Assembly (NCBI RefSeq): GCF_000771875.1
Contig: NZ_JPXX01000023.1
Location: 32,240-96,239, forward strand
DNA from: Gallibacterium genomosp. 1
Lineage (GTDB): Bacteria > Pseudomonadota > Gammaproteobacteria > Enterobacterales > Pasteurellaceae
Reading direction: 5' to 3'
Length of the DNA: 64,000 bases
Every line of letters begins with the position of its first letter. The first letter of the stretch is position 1. Under the pieces are notes generated by a model. That model worked only from the letters and a program-made list of their open reading frames with translations, did not search any database and was not told the DNA's origin. Position numbers and translations under genes: made by a program. Below, piece by piece: positions 16,838 to 26,957 of this stretch.

Positions 16838-17962
16838 TCAGTGTGAACGTTGTAAAACTTGCTGATATACATCCATTAATTGTTGTATATGATGTTCAAT
16901 AGAAAACCCTTTTTCCGACATAATATGAGCATAGTCCTCACGCTTCTGATTCTGTTGCATCACACTAATTGCATCAATCCATTGATCAATATTTTCTATT
17001 GAATAAAACTGAACTAAATCGGTAATAGCCACTTCGTTTGTAACTCGATCACTGATCAAATTAGGTAGTCCGTTACATTGTGCTTCCAACACGGAAAGTG
17101 GAAACCCTTCAAAAAAAGAGGGTAATAAAAAAAGGTCAAATATATTTAATAATTGCGGTACATCCTGACGAAAACCTAAAAAGACAACTTTATCTTGTAA
17201 TTTATGCTTTTGCACCCATTGCTTGCACTCATTTTCTCCAGCACCGACACCAATTAAAAACAATTTATAATTTTCCGTTCTTTTCGCTAATATTGAAATT
17301 AAATTTAATAAAAAATGATGATTTTTAACAGGTTCAAAATTACCAATATGCCCTAAAACAATAGTATTATCAGATAAATTAAATTGATTACGTAATAATG
17401 CTCTAATATCTGCTTTAAAAACAAATTTATTACAATCAATCGCATTATAAATAATTTTATAATGCTGATTTTTAAATAAAAATTCTCCTGCTACCCGACT
17501 GCACGCAATTCGATCTGTCACTAATGGTTTTGTTAATGAATAAAATAAACGATTAATTAAGGCTTTAATCTTACTCCCCGAAGGCTGACTGCTGTGTGAA
17601 TGCAAAATACGTCCTATATGTTTCTGTTTTGCACAATAAAAATGCATAAAAGATAAATAAGGATTATGTGCGTGGACTAAATCAAAATGATATTGTTGAT
17701 AAAGCTGCTTGGTTGCTTTCCATAATTTTCCGGTAATTAAATTTTTAATTGAAAACATTGGTAGATGATGAAAAACCACACTTGGATTAACTGCTAAAAT
17801 TTGATTTTCAAATTCGACAAATCGCTGTGGCGCATAATAGCTAATATGCAAGACATAATTTCCTTGTGGGAAATTTTGCGCTACTGTTTTTAAATAACTA
17901 CCTACTCCACCGTGTACTGCTATACCACAAAAATATAAGATATGTATTTTATTATTCTGCAT
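16838..17962 (-). CDS. Glycosyltransferase family 4
   Basis: GT-B glycosyltransferase, 374 residues. The N-terminal acceptor domain has the glycine-rich GIAVHGGVGSYLKTVA loop and FDLVHAHNPY near residue 93. The C-terminal donor domain has ILGHIGNFEPVKNHHFLL near 205 and the E-x7-E signature in LPSFFEGFPLSVLEAQCNG near 285. It begins 11 bases inside the end of the polymerase gene, so the two are translationally coupled. It adds one sugar to the repeat unit; which one cannot be said. Confidence 0.9.
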   Translation of the reverse strand: MQNNKIHILYFCGIAVHGGVGSYLKTVAQNFPQGNYVLHISYYAPQRFVEFENQILAVNPSVVFHHLPMFSIKNLITGKLWKATKQLYQQYHFDLVHAHNPYLSFMHFYCAKQKHIGRILHSHSSQPSGSKIKALINRLFYSLTKPLVTDRIACSRVAGEFLFKNQHYKIIYNAIDCNKFVFKADIRALLRNQFNLSDNTIVLGHIGNFEPVKNHHFLLNLISILAKRTENYKLFLIGVGAGENECKQWVQKHKLQDKVVFLGFRQDVPQLLNIFDLFLLPSFFEGFPLSVLEAQCNGLPNLISDRVTNEVAITDLVQFYSIENIDQWIDAISVMQQNQKREDYAHIMSEKGFSIEHHIQQLMDVYQQVLQRSH

Positions 17963-19214
17963 TTTTCTCTGTTCCATTCGCTAATTCAGCAATATAAAAA
18001 TAACCAAATAAAGCAATAAAACTCACCATCCCTTTAATCAATAAAATTAAATAAAGACTCAATAAAGCAAAATAAAGCATTGCTCTTGATGGTGTAATTG
18101 CCATTGTTTTAGCACACAAATAAGCGTACACAGCAATATTAATAACCACGCCAATAATTCCGGTTGCAAAAATAATCCTCAAATAACCGACATCCGTTCC
18201 CATATAATAAAGGCCGTCGACACTATTTTGTGCTAAATAAAATCCGTCACCAACCAACCAAGTTGTCAATGTTGTCGGTAGAATTTGATACATCTCCAAT
18301 AGAATATCCGTTGATTCTGTTTCTAGTCCTTGTCCGGAAAATAGATTAATAAAGAGTTCTGCTGCAAAGTAGAATAATTTAGAATGCATTAAATCAATTC
18401 CAAGTAAATTATTTAATACAGCATAAAGGAACAATAATAACAATAGCAACACGCCCGGAATCAATAAGAAACAAAATAACGCCAATCGATAATAATTAAT
18501 AAAGTAACGCTGAAAACAGAAAATTACTGCACCAATCGCAATACCGACAAGCACTGTTCTCGCTAACAGTAAACCGACTAAACTGATAAACGCAAATAAA
18601 ATCAGATCACGAATAAATAAAATACGCTTTCTCCGTTTTGATAAACGGAAACTCAATAAAATTAAAGTGAAGGCATAAATAATCCCTGCTCCAAAAAATT
18701 GTGTTCCAAAGCCGATAAATCGATTTCCTTGTTCCAATGAAGCAATGATTAAACCTCGACCTTCACTATATTTAATCAGAAACAATAATAATTGTTGCAT
18801 AAAAGGCAATATATTGACGCCAATTGTCAATATTGACTGAATTACAACTGCAGTAATCCAGATAGAAGTTAATTTCTGGTAATCAACAGGTTGATAAATC
18901 CAAGTAGCAAAACAATAAAGAAAATAAGCAGCAAACAGATAAATAATAGGTGTTAATCCATTTTGGATTAAATAAGCAACTTCAAACCCACTAGGATTTA
19001 ATAATTTTGCCGGCAATAATGAAAAGGCAAAAGGCACAAATAAAAAAGCTAGCGGCAGTACATTCACTGCGATACGCTCTCGGTTAATATAATTTTGGAA
19101 TGCTAAATAAAGACCAATTACACCCATCGTAAATGATGGGTGCAATGGAATAAAATTATATTTGATATTAAATAACCAAGTGAGAAATAACCAATAAAAT
19201 ATAATTTTTCTCAT
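17952..19214 (-). CDS. Wzy-like polysaccharide polymerase
   Basis: Polytopic inner-membrane protein, 420 residues, with about ten to twelve hydrophobic segments and a larger periplasmic loop around residues 295-350 (ELFINLFSGQGLETESTDILLEMYQILPTT). This topology and its place between flippase and glycosyltransferase genes indicate the Wzy polymerase that joins repeat units in the periplasm; an O-antigen-ligase-like role is the alternative. I chose the ATG at 19214 because AGGGAA is directly upstream; the GTG at 19226 overlaps that site. Sequence conservation in this family is low, so the call rests on topology and context. Confidence 0.75.
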   Translation of the reverse strand: MRKIIFYWLFLTWLFNIKYNFIPLHPSFTMGVIGLYLAFQNYINRERIAVNVLPLAFLFVPFAFSLLPAKLLNPSGFEVAYLIQNGLTPIIYLFAAYFLYCFATWIYQPVDYQKLTSIWITAVVIQSILTIGVNILPFMQQLLLFLIKYSEGRGLIIASLEQGNRFIGFGTQFFGAGIIYAFTLILLSFRLSKRRKRILFIRDLILFAFISLVGLLLARTVLVGIAIGAVIFCFQRYFINYYRLALFCFLLIPGVLLLLLLFLYAVLNNLLGIDLMHSKLFYFAAELFINLFSGQGLETESTDILLEMYQILPTTLTTWLVGDGFYLAQNSVDGLYYMGTDVGYLRIIFATGIIGVVINIAVYAYLCAKTMAITPSRAMLYFALLSLYLILLIKGMVSFIALFGYFYIAELANGTEKNAE

Positions 19215-19236
19215 TATTTCCCTCACTTAGTTCTAC

Positions 19237-20145
19237 CTATTTTCTCAGCCATTTTAAACCTAAAAGTTTGACCCATCGGGTAAACAACAATTTACCCACT
19301 GGATAACTCACTGTTCTGCTGATCTTGCGATAAATATGACACAACATCATTAAATTTAATTGCACAATATTAGCTCTATTCGTAGACAAAGAATATTGTA
19401 ATATTTCATTATCTGTTAATGATAATTTAAGATGAGTCAATAAATAATGATGAATTTTTGATATTATCTGATTACGTTGCTCAAGATTTTTTGCTAATAG
19501 CCGTGTTTCACTATTTTCCAATATGCGGTAATTCAATACCACATCTTTCAAATTAGCAAATTGATATCCTTTCGCTAATAAATGTATCCATAAGCCATAA
19601 TCTTCTGCACGATAATATTGCTGTTGATAAAAAATATCATCACGATCCAATACAGATAAATTAAACATCACTGTCGGATGATTAAAAGCTGAAGCTAAAA
19701 ATAAATAAGCTTTTATGTCATTATCTTCTGTTGGTAATGCTAAAATTTCAGATTGAACATTTTCACCAAATGTTTTCATTGCACCACCTAATACGGCAAT
19801 ATTCGGGTGAATTGATAAAAAATCTACCTGTTTTTCAATACGATCCGGCAAAGCTATATCATCAGCATCCATTCGCGCAATATATTTCCCTTGTGCTAAC
19901 TGGATACCTTTATTTAATGTTGCAATTAAGCCTAGATTTTTTTCATTTTCAATATAACGAACTCGTAAATCCTGCTGAGCAAATTGCAATAGAATTTCCT
20001 CTGATTTATCAGTAGAACCGTCATTTATAACAATAACTTCTAAATGGTGGTAGCTCTGTTGCAAAATCGACATTAGCGCCGCTTCAATATATTTTTCAGC
20101 ATTATAACAGGGAATAATAACTGAAACTAAAGCTTCATTTTTCAT
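19237..20145 (-). CDS. Glycosyltransferase family 2
   Basis: GT-A glycosyltransferase, 302 residues. Key sequences are VSVIIPCYNAEKYIEAALMSILQQ at residues 7-30 (nucleotide-binding strand), VIVINDGSTDKSEEIL near 36, LNKGIQLAQGKYIARMDADD near 77 with the DxD-type metal site, and EDYGLWIHLL near 180. The N-terminal domain is textbook for family 2; the last 100 residues are variable and may determine the acceptor. Its ATG shares one base with the stop of the pyruvyltransferase-like gene (TAATG arrangement), so the pair is translationally coupled. Confidence 0.9.
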   Translation of the reverse strand: MKNEALVSVIIPCYNAEKYIEAALMSILQQSYHHLEVIVINDGSTDKSEEILLQFAQQDLRVRYIENEKNLGLIATLNKGIQLAQGKYIARMDADDIALPDRIEKQVDFLSIHPNIAVLGGAMKTFGENVQSEILALPTEDNDIKAYLFLASAFNHPTVMFNLSVLDRDDIFYQQQYYRAEDYGLWIHLLAKGYQFANLKDVVLNYRILENSETRLLAKNLEQRNQIISKIHHYLLTHLKLSLTDNEILQYSLSTNRANIVQLNLMMLCHIYRKISRTVSYPVGKLLFTRWVKLLGLKWLRK

Positions 20146-21140
20146 TATTTTGACTCATTCAATAAATAACATTGTTCAAAATCTTGTAACCACGTTTGGT
20201 AGAATGAGGCATTCTTACCATAAGAATTATCATAAATATAAACTGCTTTCCCTAAAAGAATACCCAAAATAAAACAATGAAGACGTGTAGTATAAATAGT
20301 ATCGTAATAATTCAGAAAATTAATTCCTAATTCCATATAAAATTCTCGACGATTTTCTATTTTTTCAATCGGCTGGCAATACAACGGCATAAATATCGGC
20401 ATATGATTAGCGACTTTAAATAAAAACTCTCTAAAGCTAAAAGAAGAAAAATTAGGATTATATTTAATCAGTTGTTTAAATTCTTTTTCAAAACTTGGCC
20501 AGTCAGATACAGTAACATTTTCTAATTCGGTTACTTCGTGATAATCTACCTCTATATTTAATTCTTTATCTGTACGTTTTACAAATAATGTTTTTCCACT
20601 TTTTTCTTCTTGAATAAAATTATCCAAATTTAAACAAAATGCCATATCAGGCAGCAGTAAGATCTGACACTTTGTAAAATATTTATTCAAAATGCCATAA
20701 GAAATTTGATCTCTAGCACAAATAGTTACATTACCGTGTGCATTAAAAATTTCAGCACTCTTTTCTAAATTTTGTTGTGATTGGAAATAAACTGTTTGTG
20801 GAAAAACAATAATTTTATTTTCTCTGCAATGAGAAGTAATATTTTCTCTTAATTTTTGACACACTTCCCACACATCACCGAAATTACCACCACCATGAAA
20901 TAAAATAATATCACTCTTATCGATTTTCTTCATATCGACATTGTAATAAGGCGCCGAATATTTGAGTTTATGTGGAAGTCGAGATAAATACGCCAATTCA
21001 CCTGCCCAAATTGCTTGATCACCAATATTTTGATGATCCGGAATGTCTAATAATACATAATCTCCATCAATTAATGGATCAAGACGATCATAAATAATTT
21101 CACTTAAACGAGATAACTGCTTTCTATTTGGATTAATCAT
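20145..21140 (-). CDS. Polysaccharide pyruvyl transferase family protein
   Basis: Member of the PF04230 family, 331 residues, which contains enzymes adding ketal-linked pyruvate to exopolysaccharide sugars as well as glycosyltransferase-like members. Visible landmarks are LLDIPDHQNIGDQAIWAGELAYL near residues 28-50, DIILFHGGGNFGDVW near 77, IIVFPQTVYFQS near 109, and YDTIYTTRLHCFILGILLGK near 280. The late TRLH motif is characteristic of the family. The ATG overlaps the flippase stop by four bases. Pyruvylation of the glycan is an inference; some proteins of this family have other roles. Confidence 0.82.
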   Translation of the reverse strand: MINPNRKQLSRLSEIIYDRLDPLIDGDYVLLDIPDHQNIGDQAIWAGELAYLSRLPHKLKYSAPYYNVDMKKIDKSDIILFHGGGNFGDVWEVCQKLRENITSHCRENKIIVFPQTVYFQSQQNLEKSAEIFNAHGNVTICARDQISYGILNKYFTKCQILLLPDMAFCLNLDNFIQEEKSGKTLFVKRTDKELNIEVDYHEVTELENVTVSDWPSFEKEFKQLIKYNPNFSSFSFREFLFKVANHMPIFMPLYCQPIEKIENRREFYMELGINFLNYYDTIYTTRLHCFILGILLGKAVYIYDNSYGKNASFYQTWLQDFEQCYLLNESK

Positions 21141-22540
21141 AAAACTCTCTCTTTTAATTTCTGTACGATTTTGCTAAGTAATTGCTGATTTAAAAATAGA
21201 GAAATAATTAATGCAATTACAAACAAACTCCAATTAATATAAACCTGATTTAAACTAACAAGATAACAATAGCCTAAACTTAAAATAAGCGGCATCCAGA
21301 AAGACTTTATTGTTAAAACTACAGGATAAAAACTTTTTACATCCTGCTGACGAATAACAAATACCAAAATAAAACTTAATAACGTTCCCAATGCTGCTGC
21401 AAATAACCCAATATATTCAATTAGGAAATAACTAACCATAATATTAATTACAGCACCAAAAATTGTTGTCGTTAATATTTTTAATGTATTCTTTTTCTGT
21501 TGATATGCTATCCCTAAGAATGCACAGAATGAAGTAAATATTGTTGCTAATACCAATATCGACATATATTTCCAAGCTTCATAAAAGCGAGATGAAAAAA
21601 GATAATGAATTAATGGTTCACTAATACTGATAAAAATTAGACCTACTGAGAACATAAATCTAGATAACTGTGAAAATGTATTTGTTATTTCCTCAAAATA
21701 ATCTGCTTTATCCTCTTTTAAAATGATATCTTGCCACGCGAGTAAAAAGAGTGAAAAAACAATCATTAAAATGCTAGGTAATCGTGATGAAACCGCATAA
21801 ATACCGTTTGCTGCCGTATTTAACTGTTGGAAAATAATATACTTATTTGCCATAGTCATTAACCACCAGCTCACCGCATTGGGAACTAATGGCAAAGAAT
21901 AACTTAACATCGGTATAATTAATTTTATATCAACATATTTTCCTGATAAATAATGATAAACTTTCCAACGCCATAAAATAATAATATTAACGACAACATT
22001 TGCTACAATCATTGCTAATAATATAGCTCGTAACTTATTATCATAAGTCCATAAAAAGACTAATGAAAATAATACTAATAATAACGAATATAAAATACCG
22101 ATTAATGCAAATTTTTGTATTAATCCTAGTCCACGTAATACTTGTTGTAAAATAAAAAAGAGTGCAGAAAAGAAAAGAAATAACATTGTTTCCACGACAT
22201 AAGGTTGTGGATAAAAATAAACAATAATCCCCACCACAATAAATACAACTATGGTCACAACTAGGAATAAACTTAAAGCTGTTGTAATTATTTTTCCTGC
22301 AATATTTATTTTATTATCTACAATTAACCATCGATAAACTGCATCTGATAATTGTAACGTTATTAATGGAGTAATCAATAAAGCAAAGGTTAAAATTAAA
22401 TCATATTGTCCCATTTCTACTGTTGTTAGATAAAGTGAAAAAATAGGCAATAATAGAAATGATAAAATTTTTGAACCAAAACTACCAATACTATAGATCA
22501 GTGTATTTTTGAGCAACTTATCGCCAATTGTATTAGACAT
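21137..22540 (-). CDS. Polysaccharide flippase (Wzx-like)
   Basis: Polytopic inner-membrane transporter of the MOP/polysaccharide biosynthesis family, 467 residues with about twelve to fourteen helices. The N-terminus LKNTLIYSIGSFGSKILSFLLLPIFSLYLTTVEMGQYD is typical of Wzx, with the conserved GxxxxK...LPIF pattern; LPLVPNAVSWWLMTMANKYI near residue 215 is another family landmark. It should move the lipid-linked repeat unit across the membrane for the Wzy polymerase. It lies one base after the wzz stop and overlaps the next gene by four bases. Confidence 0.88.
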   Translation of the reverse strand: MSNTIGDKLLKNTLIYSIGSFGSKILSFLLLPIFSLYLTTVEMGQYDLILTFALLITPLITLQLSDAVYRWLIVDNKINIAGKIITTALSLFLVVTIVVFIVVGIIVYFYPQPYVVETMLFLFFSALFFILQQVLRGLGLIQKFALIGILYSLLLVLFSLVFLWTYDNKLRAILLAMIVANVVVNIIILWRWKVYHYLSGKYVDIKLIIPMLSYSLPLVPNAVSWWLMTMANKYIIFQQLNTAANGIYAVSSRLPSILMIVFSLFLLAWQDIILKEDKADYFEEITNTFSQLSRFMFSVGLIFISISEPLIHYLFSSRFYEAWKYMSILVLATIFTSFCAFLGIAYQQKKNTLKILTTTIFGAVINIMVSYFLIEYIGLFAAALGTLLSFILVFVIRQQDVKSFYPVVLTIKSFWMPLILSLGYCYLVSLNQVYINWSLFVIALIISLFLNQQLLSKIVQKLKERVL

Positions 22541-22541
22541 A

Positions 22542-23654
22542 TTAATCTTTCTTTAATACTTTAATAAATAACAAAACTAAACACGATAATATAAATCCAA
22601 ACAACACACCAATTGCCAAAATTAAACTTTTTTGTGGTTTAATTTTAACCGGAAAACTTGGAGGATTTTTATATTGAAAAATATTTATTTTCAATTTATC
22701 AGTTTCATCTACCAATTTTACCAACTCTGCTATCTGTGTTTTTGCTTGATAATAAGAAATAGGATAAATAATATTTTGCTGCTGTATTGCTTCAATTTGT
22801 GCAGCTAAATTTTCTCGTCCTAATAAATACAAATAAGGATTATCTAATTGTGTTATATTTTTCGCCAAATCAATATTAACATTGATATTAATATTATTTC
22901 CCTTATTTTTCTCTACTAATGCAGTAACATTATAAGCAGTCTGTAGATATTGCAAATAAGTCTGTTTTTCCAACATTAACTGATCAGTAATTTGCTGTTG
23001 TTGGTATTTTAAAGCCTTAATTTTCTGTTTAATTTGAATTAATAAATTTTCAATTTCTTGTTGATAAGTAATACGATTGACATATTTTACAAAGCCATCC
23101 AATGTTGATTGCAATAGCTGTTCATCATTATCAATAAAGCTAATTTTAACGGATGGAATATCTGCTAAAGCTCTATTTTCTGCTGTAATTACAGTAATAT
23201 TATTTCCTTTTTTCGTCATATCTGGTGTAATTACTGAAATACTTTTAATTAATCTATTCAAAAGAGCTTGCTTCTGCGTGTCGCTTTGATTTACACTGAG
23301 TCGTTGATAAAGGGGAGATTCCAAAAAATATTGTTTACGAGCATCAATAATCGAAATATTATTAACGAACTGATTAAACAAAGAACTTGAAATACCCTGC
23401 ATAGAAAAAGGCTCATTACTAATTAAGCTATAACGTTGCTGCAAATCTAGCAATGCCTCAATAGAACCATTACTTGCCGGCACTGCTTCAGCACTACTAC
23501 TCCACTCCGGTTTAATTGTATTTACATAAAGATAAGAAACAAAAGTAAACAATAAAGTAGATAACAAAATCCACCATTTTTTACGCCAATAATATTGAAA
23601 TAAAATAATAAGATTAAAATTATTGTCTGATCTTACATTAGATTCTGATGTCAT
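22542..23654 (-). CDS. wzz: Chain-length determinant protein (Wzz family)
   Basis: Inner-membrane polysaccharide co-polymerase that sets glycan chain length, 370 residues. One helix near residues 32-51 (WWILLSTLLFTFVSYLYVNT) and one near 345-364 (LILAIGVLFGFILSCLVLLFI) flank a mostly helical periplasmic domain. The proline-rich stretch before the second helix (NPPSFPVKIKPQKS) is the usual Wzz signature. No kinase domain follows, so this is a Wzz rather than a Wzc protein. It is the first gene of the cluster, which reads leftward from here. Confidence 0.88.
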   Translation of the reverse strand: MTSESNVRSDNNFNLIILFQYYWRKKWWILLSTLLFTFVSYLYVNTIKPEWSSSAEAVPASNGSIEALLDLQQRYSLISNEPFSMQGISSSLFNQFVNNISIIDARKQYFLESPLYQRLSVNQSDTQKQALLNRLIKSISVITPDMTKKGNNITVITAENRALADIPSVKISFIDNDEQLLQSTLDGFVKYVNRITYQQEIENLLIQIKQKIKALKYQQQQITDQLMLEKQTYLQYLQTAYNVTALVEKNKGNNININVNIDLAKNITQLDNPYLYLLGRENLAAQIEAIQQQNIIYPISYYQAKTQIAELVKLVDETDKLKINIFQYKNPPSFPVKIKPQKSLILAIGVLFGFILSCLVLLFIKVLKKD

Positions 23655-23797
23655 ACTTGAGATATCCTTTATGCTTTCTTTTTTATGTTTAATCTTAATA
23701 AAAAAGATTAACGCATATAAAAGCCATTTGATTATTGGTTGTTATAGCTTAAGATAAATGACTTATTTTACACTTAGCACTACTAAAAATAAATTGA

Positions 23798-23835
23798 AAA
23801 GAAAAAGGCTTATTAATATTTTTAACAAGCCTTTT
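23798..23835 (-). terminator. Terminator of the OmpA-like lipoprotein gene
   Basis: Stem AAAAGGCTT (23803-23811) with AAGCCTTTT (23827-23835), followed on the minus strand by a T-rich run. It lies 18 bases after the lipoprotein stop. The remaining 140 bases up to wzz are very AT-rich and must hold the promoter of the polysaccharide operon, but I cannot place it confidently. Confidence 0.7.
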
Positions 23836-23853
23836 ATCAAATAAGAAGAGCAA

Positions 23854-24597
23854 TTAATTAGTTGAGATCACAACACGACGATTCGGTGCTAAACATTGAC
23901 GCAATGCCGAGCCTGTTTCTTTTTCACAAGCTTTAACCTGATCTGCTTTCCCCATTCCTATTGCTTGAATACGAGAAGCTGGAATACCTAACGCCACCAT
24001 CGCATTTTTCACAGCTACAGCACGACGTTGAGAAAGAGCTAAATTATAAGACTCTGAACCTAAACGATCCGTATAACCAGTGATCCAAATCTGTTTATTT
24101 TTAGACAATTTATTGACTAAATCTTCAATTACTTTTTGACTTTCCGGTTTTAAGTTGGCTGAATCGAAGTCAAATAGGAAATCACTTGAAAGCTGATACT
24201 CGGTACGATCACCACAACCTTCCGGTAACCAGAAGAAAGATTGTGCTTCCATATTTTTATCAAACAAGATTTTATATTGACAAATTTTATGCACACCATT
24301 TTCACGATAATTAAATACATAATCCCATTCGTGTACACCAAAAAGCCCTTCAGCAAAATGAGGACGACCAATCAAGTAATAAATCTGATCTTTGTTCATT
24401 CCTTTTTCAATCATATGAACATTATCCCAATTTGGCCAAGTTCCTTTTTGAGAACCGTTACTATTGAATAAGCTTTCTTCAATTTTTGGCCATACCGGTT
24501 TATCCGTTGTTCCCTCATCACTAACTTTACTTAAATTTCCACAAGCAGACAGTATAATAGATAATGCTGTAGGAATGAGCAATTTTGTCAATTTCAT
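23854..24597 (-). CDS. OmpA-family lipoprotein with SmpA/BamE-like region
   Basis: Outer-membrane lipoprotein, 247 residues. The lipobox is ILSAC (Cys19). Residues 58-125 (IEKGMNKDQIYYLIGRPHFAEGLFGVHEWDYVF) resemble the SmpA/BamE/OmlA fold. Residues 135-247 form an OmpA C-terminal peptidoglycan-binding domain: FLFDFDSANLKPESQKVIEDL, then ITGYTDRLGSESYNLALSQRRAVAVKNAM and NRRVVI. It should tether the outer membrane to peptidoglycan. It has its own terminator and stands between the polysaccharide cluster and glmM. The two-domain plan is seen in other Pasteurellaceae lipoproteins. Confidence 0.88.
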   Translation of the reverse strand: MKLTKLLIPTALSIILSACGNLSKVSDEGTTDKPVWPKIEESLFNSNGSQKGTWPNWDNVHMIEKGMNKDQIYYLIGRPHFAEGLFGVHEWDYVFNYRENGVHKICQYKILFDKNMEAQSFFWLPEGCGDRTEYQLSSDFLFDFDSANLKPESQKVIEDLVNKLSKNKQIWITGYTDRLGSESYNLALSQRRAVAVKNAMVALGIPASRIQAIGMGKADQVKACEKETGSALRQCLAPNRRVVISTN

Positions 24598-24677
24598 AAA
24601 CTTTATCCTTTATGTTAAAAATAATAAAAAACACTTTTAATTCTACCGAATAAAAGCACATTTTGCATTTATTTAAA

Positions 24678-26012
24678 TTAATTTTTCTTCACAATTGCCG
24701 CAATTTCCTCTGCATACTGTTGAGCAAACTCTTGATCTTCGCATTCAACCATCACACGAATAACAGGTTCTGTACCAGATTTACGTAATAACACTCGACC
24801 TTTACCGTATAATTTTTGTTCAACTTCAGTAGCCACCTGTTTAACAGTTTCATTTTCTAAAGGATTACTTCCTGCTTCAAAACGAACATTGATTAACACT
24901 TGTGGGAATAACTGTACCCCACTAGCCAACTCATTCAATGATAAACCGTGATTAACCATTGCTGCCAATACTTCCAATGAAGCAACAATACCATCACCGG
25001 TTGTGTTTTTCTCAGAAATAATAATGTGTCCAGAATTTTCACCACCTAATTTCCAGTTGCGTGCCTGCATTTGCTCCAATACATAACGATCACCCACTTT
25101 GGCACGAATAAATGGAATACCCAACATTTTTAATGCCAATTCCAAGCTCATATTACTCATCAAAGTCCCCACAACACCACCAGAAAGTTTACCGGAACGC
25201 AAGGCCTCACGCGCAATAATGAAAAGAATTTGGTCACCATCAACTTTATTTCCTAGATGATCAACCATCATAATACGATCACCATCTCCATCATAAGCTA
25301 AACCAACATCCGCTTTACTTTGTACAACCACTTCCTGCAACGCACGCACATCGGTTGCACCACAACGTTCATTGATATTCATACCATCCGGTTTTGTACC
25401 GATCTCTATCACGGTTGCACCAAGCTCACGCATAACATTCGGCGCAATATGGTAAGTTGCACCATTTGCACAATCAACAACAATCTTTAAACCTTCTAAA
25501 CTTAAATGTGCTGGGAACGTACTTTTACAAAATTCAATATAACGACCTGCAGCATCATTGATACGACTAGCTTTACCTAATTCTGCTGATTCTACACAGG
25601 TCATTGGTTGTTCTAATAACTCTTCTATAGCTAATTCAATATCATCTGGTAATTTGGTACCGTGGGCTGAAAAAAACTTGATACCATTATCATAATAAGG
25701 ATTATGTGATGCAGAAATTACTATTCCTGCTTCCGCACGGAAAGTTCTGGTTAAATAGGCAATTGCAGGTGTTGGCATTGGACCAACAAACGCCGCTGAC
25801 AACCCCGCTGCCGCCAAACCAGCTTCTAATGCTGATTCCAGCATATAACCGGAAATACGCGTATCTTTACCAATTAACACTTTTCTTGAACCTTGGGTTG
25901 CCAAGACTTTTCCGGCCGCCCATCCTAATTTTAATGCAAATTCTGGTGTAATAGGATAAGTACCGACACGACCACGCACGCCGTCAGTACCAAAGTATTT
26001 ACGTTCTGCCAT
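24678..26012 (-). CDS. glmM: Phosphoglucosamine mutase GlmM
   Basis: Cytoplasmic enzyme converting glucosamine-6-phosphate to glucosamine-1-phosphate for UDP-GlcNAc, hence peptidoglycan and lipopolysaccharide. The 444-residue protein has the phosphorylated serine in [10 protein letters not shown] (Ser102), the Mg2+ loop DGDGDR near residue 241, the sugar loop GGENSGH near 320 and the phosphate loop [14 protein letters not shown] near 406. Length and N-terminus ([14 protein letters not shown]) are standard. It follows folP on the same strand at a distance of 92 bases, as in E. coli. Confidence 0.97.
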   Translation of the reverse strand: MAERKYFGTDGVRGRVGTYPITPEFALKLGWAAGKVLATQGSRKVLIGKDTRISGYMLESALEAGLAAAGLSAAFVGPMPTPAIAYLTRTFRAEAGIVISASHNPYYDNGIKFFSAHGTKLPDDIELAIEELLEQPMTCVESAELGKASRINDAAGRYIEFCKSTFPAHLSLEGLKIVVDCANGATYHIAPNVMRELGATVIEIGTKPDGMNINERCGATDVRALQEVVVQSKADVGLAYDGDGDRIMMVDHLGNKVDGDQILFIIAREALRSGKLSGGVVGTLMSNMSLELALKMLGIPFIRAKVGDRYVLEQMQARNWKLGGENSGHIIISEKNTTGDGIVASLEVLAAMVNHGLSLNELASGVQLFPQVLINVRFEAGSNPLENETVKQVATEVEQKLYGKGRVLLRKSGTEPVIRVMVECEDQEFAQQYAEEIAAIVKKN

Positions 26013-26104
26013 TTTTATTCCTTATTCAGTTTGTTCAAACAGTAAAATGTCGCTATTCTACTCTAAATTGACTATTAATCTGTATGTAAACCCTAAAAAT
26101 TTAT

Positions 26105-26938
26105 TCAAATTGCTGCTTTTGTCGCTTGCCATACTTTTAAAGCATCAACTGTCGCTTCAACATCGTGTACTCTTACAATATGAGCTCCTTTCATTACGGA
26201 AATTAAAGCACCGGCAACACTACCGACTAAGCGATGATTGACATCTTTCTGTAATAGATTACCGATCATTGATTTTCGTGACAAACCAATTAACAACGGA
26301 TAACCGGTCGAAACAAATTGTTCTAAATGATTCAATAATTGATAATTGTGCTGTAAGGTTTTACCAAAACCAAATCCAATATCCAAAATAATATTTTCTT
26401 TTCGTACACCTGCCTGTTCACAAATTGCTGCTCGTTGTAGCAACCACGCCAACACTTCCTCTACTACATTCTGATATTCAGGATCAACTTGCATTGTCTT
26501 CGGTTGTCCCTGCATATGCATTAAACAGACTGGTAAATCTAATTGCACAGCCGTTTGTAAAGCCCTCTCTTCTGTTAATGCTCGAATATCATTAATCAAA
26601 TCCATTCCAACATTCGCAGCGGCTTTCATTACCTCCGCTTTTGAGGTATCTACTGAAATCCAACAATCAAAACGCTGCCTAATCGCTTCAACCACAGGAA
26701 TCACTCGATCCAATTCTTGCTGTAACGTTACCTCCTCCGCCATTGGACGTGTTGACTCACCACCAACATCAATAATGCTCGCTCCTTGCTTTAACATCTC
26801 TTCTGTATGATACAATGCTTTATCCAATGAAAAAAATTTACCGCTATCAGAAAAAGAGTCTGGTGTTACATTAAGGATTCCCATCACTTGTGTTTGAGAA
26901 AGATCTAATACTCTTTGATTTTTACTATATAATTCCAT
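26105..26938 (-). CDS. folP: Dihydropteroate synthase FolP
   Basis: Cytoplasmic enzyme that joins p-aminobenzoate to dihydropterin pyrophosphate in folate synthesis and is the target of sulfonamides. The 277-residue protein has both signatures: VMGILNVTPDSFSDSGKFF near residues 18-36 and GASIIDVGGESTRP near 51-64; VDTSKAEV and GLSRKSMIG are also present. I chose the ATG at 26938 (AGAAGG six bases upstream, protein begins MELYSKNQRV). A TTG at 26968 would overlap mnmC. It lies 19 bases after mnmC and ahead of glmM. Confidence 0.96.
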   Translation of the reverse strand: MELYSKNQRVLDLSQTQVMGILNVTPDSFSDSGKFFSLDKALYHTEEMLKQGASIIDVGGESTRPMAEEVTLQQELDRVIPVVEAIRQRFDCWISVDTSKAEVMKAAANVGMDLINDIRALTEERALQTAVQLDLPVCLMHMQGQPKTMQVDPEYQNVVEEVLAWLLQRAAICEQAGVRKENIILDIGFGFGKTLQHNYQLLNHLEQFVSTGYPLLIGLSRKSMIGNLLQKDVNHRLVGSVAGALISVMKGAHIVRVHDVEATVDALKVWQATKAAI

Positions 26939-26957
26939 TCTTACCTTCTTAAAACAG

